Shown piece after piece: positions 1-5,816 of a DNA stretch of 9,078 nt. The notes under the pieces are model-generated. The model was not told where the DNA came from and made no database searches. It worked only from the letters and a program-made list of their open reading frames with translations. How positions within the stretch are numbered: position 1 is the first letter of the stretch; the number at the start of each line of letters is the position of its first letter. This DNA comes from Sutterella sp. (GTDB lineage Bacteria > Pseudomonadota > Gammaproteobacteria > Burkholderiales > Burkholderiaceae_F), in contig JAHHRG010000068.1 in NCBI GenBank assembly GCA_020025965.1, positions 1 through 9,078 on the forward strand, in the 5' to 3' direction. Position numbers and translations under genes: made by a program.

Positions 1-538
1 CAGTGTGGCTTCAGCGACTTTGATGAACAAGGGTTGGGAAGTGATCGAAGCGTCCTGGCTCTTCGGCTTCGGACCCGATCGTATCAAAGTGGTGGTTCAC
101 CCCGAAAGTATCGTGCATTCGGCCGTCGAATACGAAGACGGAGCATTGATCGCTCAGCTCGGATCGGCCGACATGAAAACGCCGATCGCTTATTCGCTCG
201 GCTGGCCTAAACGTATGGACGGTCATTCGAAGCGCTTGTCTTTGGCTGAAATCGGAAAGCTCACCTTTGAAGAACCCGATATGGAAACTTTCCCCTTGCT
301 CGGGATGGCCTATGACGCGCTTCGCACGGGTGGAGCCGCCTGCATCATTCTCAATGCGGCGAACGAAATCGCTGTAGAAGCTTTCTTGGCGGAAAAGATC
401 GGCTTTACGGACATCTTCAAAACCGTGACGACGATGCTTGAGAAGACCGTTGCCGCCAACCCGACGTCGGTTGAGGAAATTCTGGCACTCGATACCCGCG
501 TGCGTGCAGAAACGCGTGCCATGTTAGCTAGCCTCTAA
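1..538 (+). CDS. dxr: 1-deoxy-D-xylulose 5-phosphate reductoisomerase, C-terminal part (5' end outside window)
   Basis: Dxr converts 1-deoxy-D-xylulose 5-phosphate to 2-C-methyl-D-erythritol 4-phosphate with NADPH and a divalent metal, in the cytosolic MEP pathway. The window opens in frame (first full codon at 2) within the catalytic domain, so about 178 of a usual 390-400 residues are visible. Visible family hallmarks are MNKGWEVIEA (the NKGxE substrate and metal site), VVVHPESIVHSAVEYEDG, AQLGSADMKTPIAYSLGWP and the C-terminal LNAANEIAVEAFL. The stretch SVASATLMNKGWE differs from the family form VDSATMMNKGLE: Asp becomes Ala before the conserved Ser, and Leu becomes Trp before the conserved Glu. 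The Ser, Asn, Lys and Glu ligands are kept. The TAA stop at 536-538 lies one base from the stop of the convergent HTH gene. In many betaproteobacteria rseP follows dxr directly; here it does not. Identification is near certain. Confidence 0.96.
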   Translation, partial: SVASATLMNKGWEVIEASWLFGFGPDRIKVVVHPESIVHSAVEYEDGALIAQLGSADMKTPIAYSLGWPKRMDGHSKRLSLAEIGKLTFEEPDMETFPLLGMAYDALRTGGAACIILNAANEIAVEAFLAEKIGFTDIFKTVTTMLEKTVAANPTSVEEILALDTRVRAETRAMLASL

Positions 539-539
539 G

Positions 540-1022
540 TTAGAAAAGCGAGAGCTGTTTATCTTCGGGAGATTCGCCTTCGGGTGAATCTCCTTTTTTA
601 TGCGGTGTTTTCGGATTTCTCGGGTTGCTGGGGAAAGCCGGTCTCGGCGGGGCGTCGCCCGCTTGGGCTTCACGCATCGTTTTTCGCCAATAACGAACGG
701 TTGACAGGCATACTCCGCATTCGCGCGCAACGGCTTTCACCGACAATTCGCCTGCGGCAATTTTTTCCAGAAAGTCGAGCTTTTCTTCGTCCGTTACGTC
801 CGCGGTTTTTCTCGTTCGAACGTCCTGCGCCCAGCTCAATTCGCCGCGCAACAGCGAGGCCTGCCATTCGCGAGCCGTATAGAGCGGAATCTTGAGGGCT
901 TCCGCTACGAAGCGATAGCTCAAACCGGTCTCAAATGCGTGTTTTGCCATCTCTCGCATTTCCTGCGTGTAATTCTCGTTTCGCATGAGTCTGTGGGCGT
1001 GCAAAAAAAGTTGATCTCTCAT
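540..1022 (-). CDS. Orphan double helix-turn-helix protein (transposase OrfA-like) with C-terminal beta-clamp-type motif
   Basis: This gene encodes 160 residues on the minus strand, from ATG (complement of 1020-1022) to TAA (complement of 540-542). Residues about 30-62 (FETGLSYRFVAEALKIPL...) and 82-117 (AAGELSVKAVARECGVCL...) each read as a helix-turn-helix of the type found in IS3-family OrfA and related transposase or resolvase-like regulators. A Pro/Lys-rich, probably disordered linker (about 124-150) follows. An acidic GDSPEGESPED tail and a terminal QLSLF come last, the latter an exact match to the QL[S/D]LF beta-sliding-clamp consensus. There is no DDE catalytic domain and no OrfB partner, and I see no terminal inverted repeats, so it is not a complete insertion sequence. 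Codon use resembles its neighbours, which argues for a resident or domesticated gene. The ribosome site is weak (AAGAG about 12 nt upstream); a downstream ATG at residue 13 is an alternative start. A DNA-binding role is inferred; the true function is unknown. Confidence 0.8.
   Translation of the reverse strand: MRDQLFLHAHRLMRNENYTQEMREMAKHAFETGLSYRFVAEALKIPLYTAREWQASLLRGELSWAQDVRTRKTADVTDEEKLDFLEKIAAGELSVKAVARECGVCLSTVRYWRKTMREAQAGDAPPRPAFPSNPRNPKTPHKKGDSPEGESPEDKQLSLF
568..600 (+). terminator. Rho-independent terminator of dxr, with UUCG tetraloop
   Basis: The left arm 568-578 pairs with 583-593 through 11 bp, including one G-U pair at 576/585. The loop 579-582 is TTCG closed by C-G, the very stable cUUCGg tetraloop. 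Six T follow at 594-599. It lies 29 nt after the dxr stop and is oriented for the plus strand. The whole element sits inside the 3' coding end of the convergent HTH gene, so it also encodes that protein's KKGDSPEGESPE segment. On the minus strand no T-run follows the hairpin, so it should act in one direction only. Confidence 0.93.
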
Positions 1023-1027
1023 GATCT

Positions 1028-1064
1028 TAGCGCGCTCTTGTTTCCGAATGAAAAAATCGCGCTA
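1028..1064. promoter_or_regulatory. Inverted repeat in the divergent HTH-gene/rseP gap (candidate operator)
   Basis: TAGCGCG (1028-1034) and its exact complement CGCGCTA (1058-1064) are separated by 23 bp. The left arm begins six bases from the start codon of the minus-strand HTH gene and lies in its leader. The 1023-1186 gap must hold control signals for both the HTH gene and rseP, and this is its clearest symmetric element. No T-run follows either arm in a terminator arrangement. It could be an autoregulatory operator or an mRNA hairpin over the HTH gene's ribosome site; the sequence alone cannot decide. I find no convincing -35/-10 pair in the gap: TATGCT at 1104-1109 resembles a -10 for rseP but has no matching -35. 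Confidence 0.3.
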
Positions 1065-1186
1065 GGGAAACCAAAGAAAACGATAGCAAAGATCAAAAAC
1101 GTGTATGCTCGCAATTCTCGATGCGAAATTAAGAGAGGATCCGCGCCGAGTTTCTTTTCAACATCAATCCAATACGAAAGAAAGTT

Positions 1187-2518
1187 ATGTCATTTTTGCT
1201 TCCCCTCATCGGTTTTATTCTGACCATTGCCGTTGTTGTGACGATTCACGAAGGCGGTCACTGCGTAATGGCCAAACTTATGGGCGTTAAGGTCCTCCGC
1301 TTCTCGCTCGGTATGGGGCCTGTCATCTGGCGTCGTCAGATCGGCGAAACCGAATATTGCCTCTCGCTTTTTCCGGTGGGCGGCTATGTGAAGATGCTTG
1401 GAGAGGGCGATCCGGATGCGCCCGTACCGCCTCAGGAACGTCATCGCGCCTTTGAGGCCGTCGCGCGCTGGCGCCGAGGCCTCATTATTTTTGCGGGTCC
1501 GGCCATCAATTTTGTCCTGGCTTTTGTGCTTTACGCTGCAATCGGCGCGATCGGGACGCCCGACCTTGCAACCGTGATGGGCAATCCGCCCGCTAAAACG
1601 CAGGCTGCGGCGGCCGATATTCGCGAAGGCGACCGTCTGGTTGAAATCGACGGCGAACGAGTCAACGGCATGCTTGAAGTCTCGTTGGTACTCATGAATA
1701 AAGTCGGCAATCCCGATATCCGCATGATGTTCGTGCGCGAAGGTACGCCGGTTATCCGTCACTTCTCCTTGGCGGGGGAAACGATGGATACGCTTGCGGA
1801 AAAGCCCGCTTTTGCCGTTTTGGGGCTGTTCCCGCATCAGAAGGATCCGATGGTAAGCGGCACGGTGCCTGATTCCCCTGCCGCCAAAGCTGGGCTTCAG
1901 GCCGGCGATCGTATTCTGTCGATCAACGGGGTCGAAATGACGTCGGTGGGACAGGTCATCGAGGCCATTAAGGCCAGCACGGCCGGTGCCGAGATGCGCG
2001 TGGCGAGCATTCAGTCGCCCGATTCCGTGCGATCCGTTACGGTGATCCCCGAAATGAAGGACGGGCGTCCGATGATCGGTGTTTCTGTCGCGGCCATCCC
2101 CGAATTCGTGAAGGTTCGTTTGTCTCCGCTTGACGCGGTGGCCGCGGGATATCGCAAGGTCGAACGTATCACGATGCTTCAAATTAAGGGCGTGGGTCAG
2201 ATGGCTACGGGTGAAGCGAGCACTAAAAACTTGTCGGGTCCGATTGCGATTGCCGATATGGCCGGCAGTGCCGTTCAGAGCGGCGTCGTTCCCTTCATCG
2301 AATTCATCGCGCTCATCTCCGTTGCCTTGGGATTTATGAATCTGTTGCCGATCCCGATGCTCGACGGCGGTCAGCTCGTCGTCTTGGCAATCGAAGGTTT
2401 GCGTCGCAAGGATTTTTCACCTAAAACCCGTGAAAATATTATGAAGACCGGCATCTTCTTGATGCTCCTGATTTTTGTCTTCGCTATGAATAACGATTTG
2501 ACGCGTTTGTTTGCCTGA
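1187..2518 (+). CDS. rseP: Intramembrane site-2 zinc metalloprotease RseP
   Basis: RseP performs the second cut of the anti-sigma-E factor RseA in the inner membrane and clears signal-peptide remnants. The 443 residues compare with about 450 in E. coli. A first membrane segment (about 4-20) runs into the HExxH zinc motif HEGGH at 21-25. GPAINFVLAFVLYA (104-117) is in the second segment. Two PDZ domains follow, about 125-215 and 222-300; the second contains SPAAKAGLQAGDRILSINGV. The third zinc ligand motif NLLPIPMLDGGQ (385-396) has the LDG aspartate at 393; many relatives have LDGGH, here Gln. A last membrane segment spans about 420-436. The ATG at 1187 has a weak purine-rich site (GAAAGAAAG, 1176-1184). 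It is divergent from the HTH gene and co-directional with bamA, 242 bp downstream. Confidence 0.97.
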   Translation: MSFLLPLIGFILTIAVVVTIHEGGHCVMAKLMGVKVLRFSLGMGPVIWRRQIGETEYCLSLFPVGGYVKMLGEGDPDAPVPPQERHRAFEAVARWRRGLIIFAGPAINFVLAFVLYAAIGAIGTPDLATVMGNPPAKTQAAAADIREGDRLVEIDGERVNGMLEVSLVLMNKVGNPDIRMMFVREGTPVIRHFSLAGETMDTLAEKPAFAVLGLFPHQKDPMVSGTVPDSPAAKAGLQAGDRILSINGVEMTSVGQVIEAIKASTAGAEMRVASIQSPDSVRSVTVIPEMKDGRPMIGVSVAAIPEFVKVRLSPLDAVAAGYRKVERITMLQIKGVGQMATGEASTKNLSGPIAIADMAGSAVQSGVVPFIEFIALISVALGFMNLLPIPMLDGGQLVVLAIEGLRRKDFSPKTRENIMKTGIFLMLLIFVFAMNNDLTRLFA

Positions 2519-2614
2519 TTTTTTCCTTACGGAAAAATCAAAAACGTTTCGGATTTAGGTAAAGAAACGAGGACGAGAGGGCGGGATTCGTGCGAATGCT
2601 TCTCAAGAAGTCCT

Positions 2615-2641
2615 CAAATTTGCTAATCTTAGACAAATTTG
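2615..2641. repeat. Paired CAAATTTG palindromes with an inner CTAA/TTAG arm
   Basis: The 8-bp palindrome CAAATTTG occurs at 2615-2622 and again at 2634-2641, start to start 19 bp, about two helical turns. Between them CTAA-TC-TTAG (2623-2632) is itself symmetric, so the element is an almost perfect 27-bp inverted repeat with one extra A. It sits in the rseP-bamA gap about 120 bp before the bamA start. Arrangement and spacing fit a dimeric regulator's operator; TAATCT (2624-2629, preceded by TGC) could be an extended -10 inside it. No known regulator is assigned. Confidence 0.4.
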
Positions 2642-2701
2642 TCGGTGTTTCCGACGTCCCGTCCCGACGCGAAAATGACGGGGAACCTAGAGCTTGACGG
2701 G
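2641..2701 (+). promoter_or_regulatory. Structured bamA leader with alternative pairings
   Basis: GTCGG (2641-2645) pairs with CCGAC (2651-2655) around a 5-nt loop. CCCGTC (2658-2663) can pair with GACGGG at 2677-2682 or with a second GACGGG at 2696-2701. The two choices exclude each other, and the second would place structure closer to the bamA ribosome site. No T-run follows, so this is not a terminator. It may be a simple GC-rich leader or a translation-affecting structure. The function is inference only. Confidence 0.25.
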
Positions 2702-2747
2702 CTTTGGGAGTAACGAGGAAACGCCGAACTGAAACCGTGTTGTTTTT

Positions 2748-2753
2748 GAGAGA
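2748..2753 (+). promoter_or_regulatory. Ribosome binding site that decides the bamA start
   Basis: GAGAGA lies 7 nt before the TTG at 2761. The frame is open further upstream, with an earlier TTG at 2704. That start would have no well-spaced Shine-Dalgarno sequence and would place a long charged stretch (GVTRKRRTE) before the signal peptide. The strong-looking GAGGAA at 2715-2720 is not followed by an in-frame start at a normal distance. TTG 2761 is therefore preferred, with moderate certainty. Confidence 0.5.
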
Positions 2754-2760
2754 TCAAATC

Positions 2761-5067
2761 TTGTTTCCCAATCTGACGAAAACGGCCGCCGCAGTACTGG
2801 CGACCATGATGTTGGCTGACGGCGCTGCTGCGTTCGTCATTTCGGACATTCGCGTTGAAGGGATCGTCCGAACGGATCCCGGGACGGTGTTTTCGCATCT
2901 TCCCTTCCGTGCCGGTGACGAATTCACGCCCGACCGCGGTACCCGCGCCATTCACTCGCTTTACCGTTCCGGTCTTTTCAAAGATGTGAGCCTTTCCCAG
3001 GAGGGCGACATTCTTATCGTTCAGATTGTCGAACGTCCGGCTGTAGCAGCCATTGAAACGCACGGGATCAAGGCTTTCGATAAAGAAGCCGTTGTGAAGA
3101 GCCTGCGCGATGTGGGCATGGCCGAAGGCCGCATTTTTGACCAGCATACCTTGGATCGCGCCGACCAGGAACTCCGTCGTCAGTACCTTAATCAGGGCTA
3201 TTACGGCGTGACCGTCAAAACGAGCGCCACGCCGTTGGAACGCAACCGCGTCCGTATCCGTATCGACGTGGACGAAGGGAGGGCCTCTTCGATTTCCTCG
3301 ATCCGCTTTATCGGCAACAAGATTTTCGACAACGAAGAACTGGCCGATTTGATGCAGTTGGGCACGCCCAATTGGATGAGCTGGTACACGAAGCGAGATC
3401 TCTACAGCCGCGAAAAGTTGGCGGCCGACCTTGAAACGATCCGTTCCTTCTACCTCAATCAGGGTTACCTCGACTTCAAGATCGACTCCGTGCAGGTGTC
3501 GATTGCCCCGAACAAGTCCGACGTACACGTTGCCATCAATATGACCGAAGGCGAAAAGTACACGGTCTCGGGTGTCAAGCTCACGGGCGATATGTTGGGT
3601 CTGGAAGAAAACCTTCGCGCTCTTGTGACGATCGAGGACGGTTCGGTTTATAACGCCGAACACGTTAACGCTGTTTCGGAACGCATTGCCTCGAAACTTT
3701 CGACTTTGGGTTACGCCTTCGCTCAGGCAACGCCGAATCCGATTGCCGACCGCGAAAAGCGTACCGTCGACATCGTTTACACGGTTGACCCGGGCCGTCG
3801 TGCCTACGTTCGCCGCGTCAACATCACGGGCAACACCCGTACGCGCGACGACGTGATTCGCCGCGAAGTCCGTCAGTACGAATCCGCTTGGTTCGACAGC
3901 GACAAGGTGAAGTATTCCCGTGACCGTATTGACCGTCTCGGCTACTTTGAATCCGTCACGGCCGATCCGGTGCCGGTGCCGGGTACTCGCGACCAGGTTG
4001 ACGTGGAAGTGAAGGTGAAGGAACGCCCGACGGGTTCCATCTCCTTGGGTGCCGGCTATTCCACCTCCGAAGGGGTGATCCTTTCTGCCGGTTTTGCTCA
4101 GAACAACGTTTTCGGTACGGGTAATTCGCTCTCGGCTGAAATCAACACGTCGAAGTCTCAGCGAACCTACGCTCTTTCCGTCACGGAACCGTACATTACC
4201 CCCGAAGGCATCAGCCGTTCCTGGGAAGTGTATGACCGCCGCGTCGACTTGGACGAATTGGACGTTTCCGACGTTGAATACGAAACGATCGGCGGCTCAT
4301 TGAATTTCGGCGTGCCGTTTACGGAAATGGACCGCGTTTTCCTGGGTACCAAGGTCGAATCCACGCAGGTGGAACCCAACGCCAATTCTCCGCAACGCTA
4401 TAAGGATTACGTCAAGTACTTCGGTAAGGATCCCTGGTCCGTTGCTTTGACTGTTGGATGGGCTCGCGATACGCGAGACAACTCCTTGGCACCGACTCGC
4501 GGTGTGTATCAGCGCTTTAACGGTGAGTTCGCTGTGCCGGGGTTGGACATCGAATACTACAAGATGACCTACCAGTATCAGCGATTCTTCCCGTTGACGA
4601 AGACCTTCACGCTCGCGATGAATGCCGAATTCGGTTACGGCGACGTCTACGGCGATACCAAGATGTTCCCGTTCTTTAAGAACTTCTACATGGGCGGTAT
4701 CGGCTCGGTTCGCGGTTACGAATCAGGTACCCTAGGTCCGCGCGACTCGGATAATGACAACATGGGCGGTGACCGTATGGCCAACTTGTCCCTTGAACTC
4801 CTCGCTCCGCTTCCGGGCGGCGACCGTACGCTTCGCGTCTTCGGGTTCTTTGACTCCGGTTATGCCTGGGGTTACCTGGATAAACCCAATCACGCAGGCT
4901 ACGAACGTCAAGACATGGACTTCGGTGATATGCGTCACTCCGTCGGTTTCGGTGTGGCCTGGATCTCGCCCTTGGGCCCGTTGAAGTTCTCGATGGCATA
5001 CCCGCTCAACGATAAGGACGAAGACGAAACGCAGCGCTTCCAGTTCCAGATCGGGACGGGCTTCTAA
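2761..5067 (+). CDS. bamA: Outer membrane protein assembly factor BamA (Omp85)
   Basis: BamA is the core of the BAM complex, folding beta-barrel proteins into the outer membrane. From TTG 2761 it has 768 residues, within the family's usual range of about 760-810. A signal peptide (TAAAVLATMMLADGAAA, cut near residue 24) precedes FVISDIRVEG, the start of POTRA 1. Five POTRA domains run about 25-92, 94-173, 176-265, 268-345 and 348-423; repeated LNQGY elements mark POTRA 2 and 3 (143-147, 232-236). The 16-strand barrel spans about 425-768. It contains the loop-6 motif GSVRGYESG (VRGY at 650-653 in place of the commoner VRGF) and ends in FQFQIGTGF, with the C-terminal Phe typical of BAM substrates. 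No ATG is available near the signal peptide, so a TTG start is likely. An intrinsic terminator lies 70 bp downstream, separating it from skp. Confidence 0.96.
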   Translation: MFPNLTKTAAAVLATMMLADGAAAFVISDIRVEGIVRTDPGTVFSHLPFRAGDEFTPDRGTRAIHSLYRSGLFKDVSLSQEGDILIVQIVERPAVAAIETHGIKAFDKEAVVKSLRDVGMAEGRIFDQHTLDRADQELRRQYLNQGYYGVTVKTSATPLERNRVRIRIDVDEGRASSISSIRFIGNKIFDNEELADLMQLGTPNWMSWYTKRDLYSREKLAADLETIRSFYLNQGYLDFKIDSVQVSIAPNKSDVHVAINMTEGEKYTVSGVKLTGDMLGLEENLRALVTIEDGSVYNAEHVNAVSERIASKLSTLGYAFAQATPNPIADREKRTVDIVYTVDPGRRAYVRRVNITGNTRTRDDVIRREVRQYESAWFDSDKVKYSRDRIDRLGYFESVTADPVPVPGTRDQVDVEVKVKERPTGSISLGAGYSTSEGVILSAGFAQNNVFGTGNSLSAEINTSKSQRTYALSVTEPYITPEGISRSWEVYDRRVDLDELDVSDVEYETIGGSLNFGVPFTEMDRVFLGTKVESTQVEPNANSPQRYKDYVKYFGKDPWSVALTVGWARDTRDNSLAPTRGVYQRFNGEFAVPGLDIEYYKMTYQYQRFFPLTKTFTLAMNAEFGYGDVYGDTKMFPFFKNFYMGGIGSVRGYESGTLGPRDSDNDNMGGDRMANLSLELLAPLPGGDRTLRVFGFFDSGYAWGYLDKPNHAGYERQDMDFGDMRHSVGFGVAWISPLGPLKFSMAYPLNDKDEDETQRFQFQIGTGF

Positions 5068-5086
5068 TCCGAGAGCCTTTCGCAAA

Positions 5087-5107
5087 GTCGGGCCCCGGCG
5101 GCCCGAC
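5087..5107. repeat. GC-rich 8-bp inverted repeat after bamA
   Basis: GTCGGGCC (5087-5094) and GGCCCGAC (5100-5107) form a perfect stem around a 5-nt loop, 19 bp after the bamA stop. No T-run follows, so on its own it is not an intrinsic terminator. It could protect the bamA mRNA 3' end or lie upstream of a skp promoter whose -10 might be TAGAAT at 5112-5117. That box has no recognisable -35. Confidence 0.45.
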
Positions 5108-5136
5108 GCGCTAGAATCCAATTAGCCGGACCTAAA

Positions 5137-5165
5137 GGGAGGCTCATAGTCAGCCTCCTTTTTTT
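5137..5165 (+). terminator. Rho-independent terminator between bamA and skp
   Basis: GGAGGCT (5138-5144) pairs with AGCCTCC (5152-5158) around a 7-nt loop, extended by a G-U at 5137/5159, and seven T follow (5159-5165). It ends only 24 nt before the skp start codon. Any skp promoter therefore lies upstream of it and must read through, or termination is partial. That would give a step down from bamA to skp. Confidence 0.88.
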
Positions 5166-5189
5166 CAGTTTTTATTGGGAAATCGATTC

Positions 5190-5714
5190 GTGAAAAAGCT
5201 TCTTTCTCTCGGCATGACGCTCGGTCTTTTGGCCGGGTCAATTGCAGCACCCGTCTCCGTCAGTGCCTCGGATCTCAAGATCGGCGTGGTGAATATGGAA
5301 CGCATTCTGCGGGACTCTCGTTCAGCAGCTGAAGCAAGTCAACGATTGAACACGGAAAGCCAGCGCAGGCAGGAAGAAATCGATGCCGTCACGAAGCGTT
5401 TTAAGCATCGTCTCGAAGGTTTTGAAAAGAATGCCGTGACGATGAGTGAACGCGAAGTGATTGCCGAGCGCCGCGAACTTGCCGAGATGGAACGAGACCT
5501 CGCGCGTCGCAACCGTGAAGCTCGCGACGAAATGAACCAGCGCCGCAATGAAGAAGTGCTCCTTCTTCAGAATCGTGCGAGCCGTGTGGTTCACGAAATA
5601 GCTGAAAAGGAAAAATTCGACCTCGTTCTCTACGAATGCTTCTATGCGAGTAAACGTGTCGACATCACCGATCGCGTGATGAAAGAGGTCGACAAGTACG
5701 CAACCAACAAATAA
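5190..5714 (+). CDS. skp: Periplasmic outer-membrane-protein chaperone Skp (OmpH family)
   Basis: Skp is a trimeric periplasmic chaperone that holds unfolded outer-membrane proteins and delivers them to BamA. The GTG at 5190 gives 174 residues. It places the Lys-rich N-region (VKKLLSLG) directly at the start of a signal peptide cut after A26 (VSVSA before SDLK). GGGAAA at 5177-5182 is a suitable weak ribosome site 7 nt upstream. An in-frame TTG at 5175 is a poorer choice. The strand LKIGVVNMERIL (29-40) and the C-terminal FDLVLYECFYASKRVDITD belong to the body. Residues about 42-125 are highly charged (Glu, Arg, Gln) and should form the long coiled-coil tentacles. C150 in the body strand is an unusual periplasmic cysteine. 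Terminators lie on both sides. Confidence 0.93.
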   Translation: MKKLLSLGMTLGLLAGSIAAPVSVSASDLKIGVVNMERILRDSRSAAEASQRLNTESQRRQEEIDAVTKRFKHRLEGFEKNAVTMSEREVIAERRELAEMERDLARRNREARDEMNQRRNEEVLLLQNRASRVVHEIAEKEKFDLVLYECFYASKRVDITDRVMKEVDKYATNK

Positions 5715-5720
5715 GGAAAG

Positions 5721-5783
5721 CCGACTGACCTAGTCGGACACGAAGCGCCCGCCCGTTGCATCTGCGACACGAGGCGCTTTTCC
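5721..5783 (+). terminator. Probable intrinsic terminator between skp and lpxD, preceded by a small hairpin
   Basis: A 6-bp hairpin CCGACT/AGTCGG (5721-5726 with 5732-5737) follows the skp stop. Next, AAGCGCC (5743-5749) pairs with GGCGCTT (5773-5779). An inner stem GTTGC/GCGAC fills the loop, and TTTT spans 5778-5781. The long loop and short T-run make it weaker than the other terminators. Only about 33 bp remain before lpxD, so some read-through or a promoter upstream of the hairpin is expected. Confidence 0.5.
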
Positions 5784-5816
5784 ACTTCAATAACGAACAA
5801 AAAAGAAGGAGCCGCT

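Noticed and set aside
540..1186. Complete insertion sequence around the HTH gene
   Set aside because: No catalytic transposase frame, no paired terminal inverted repeats and no target-site duplication could be found by eye.
1190..2182. Long open frame antisense to rseP
   Set aside because: Composition is rich in His, Arg and Asp, as expected from the reverse complement of a biased coding gene. No family is recognisable and rseP on the plus strand is certain.
2517..2539. Hairpin after rseP (TTTTTTCC/GGAAAAA)
   Set aside because: The stem is mostly A-T and is followed by AAAAA rather than T, so it does not qualify as a terminator on either strand.
2629..3663. Long open frame antisense to bamA
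   Set aside because: Reverse-complement shadow of the strongly codon-biased bamA; no start signal or recognisable domain.
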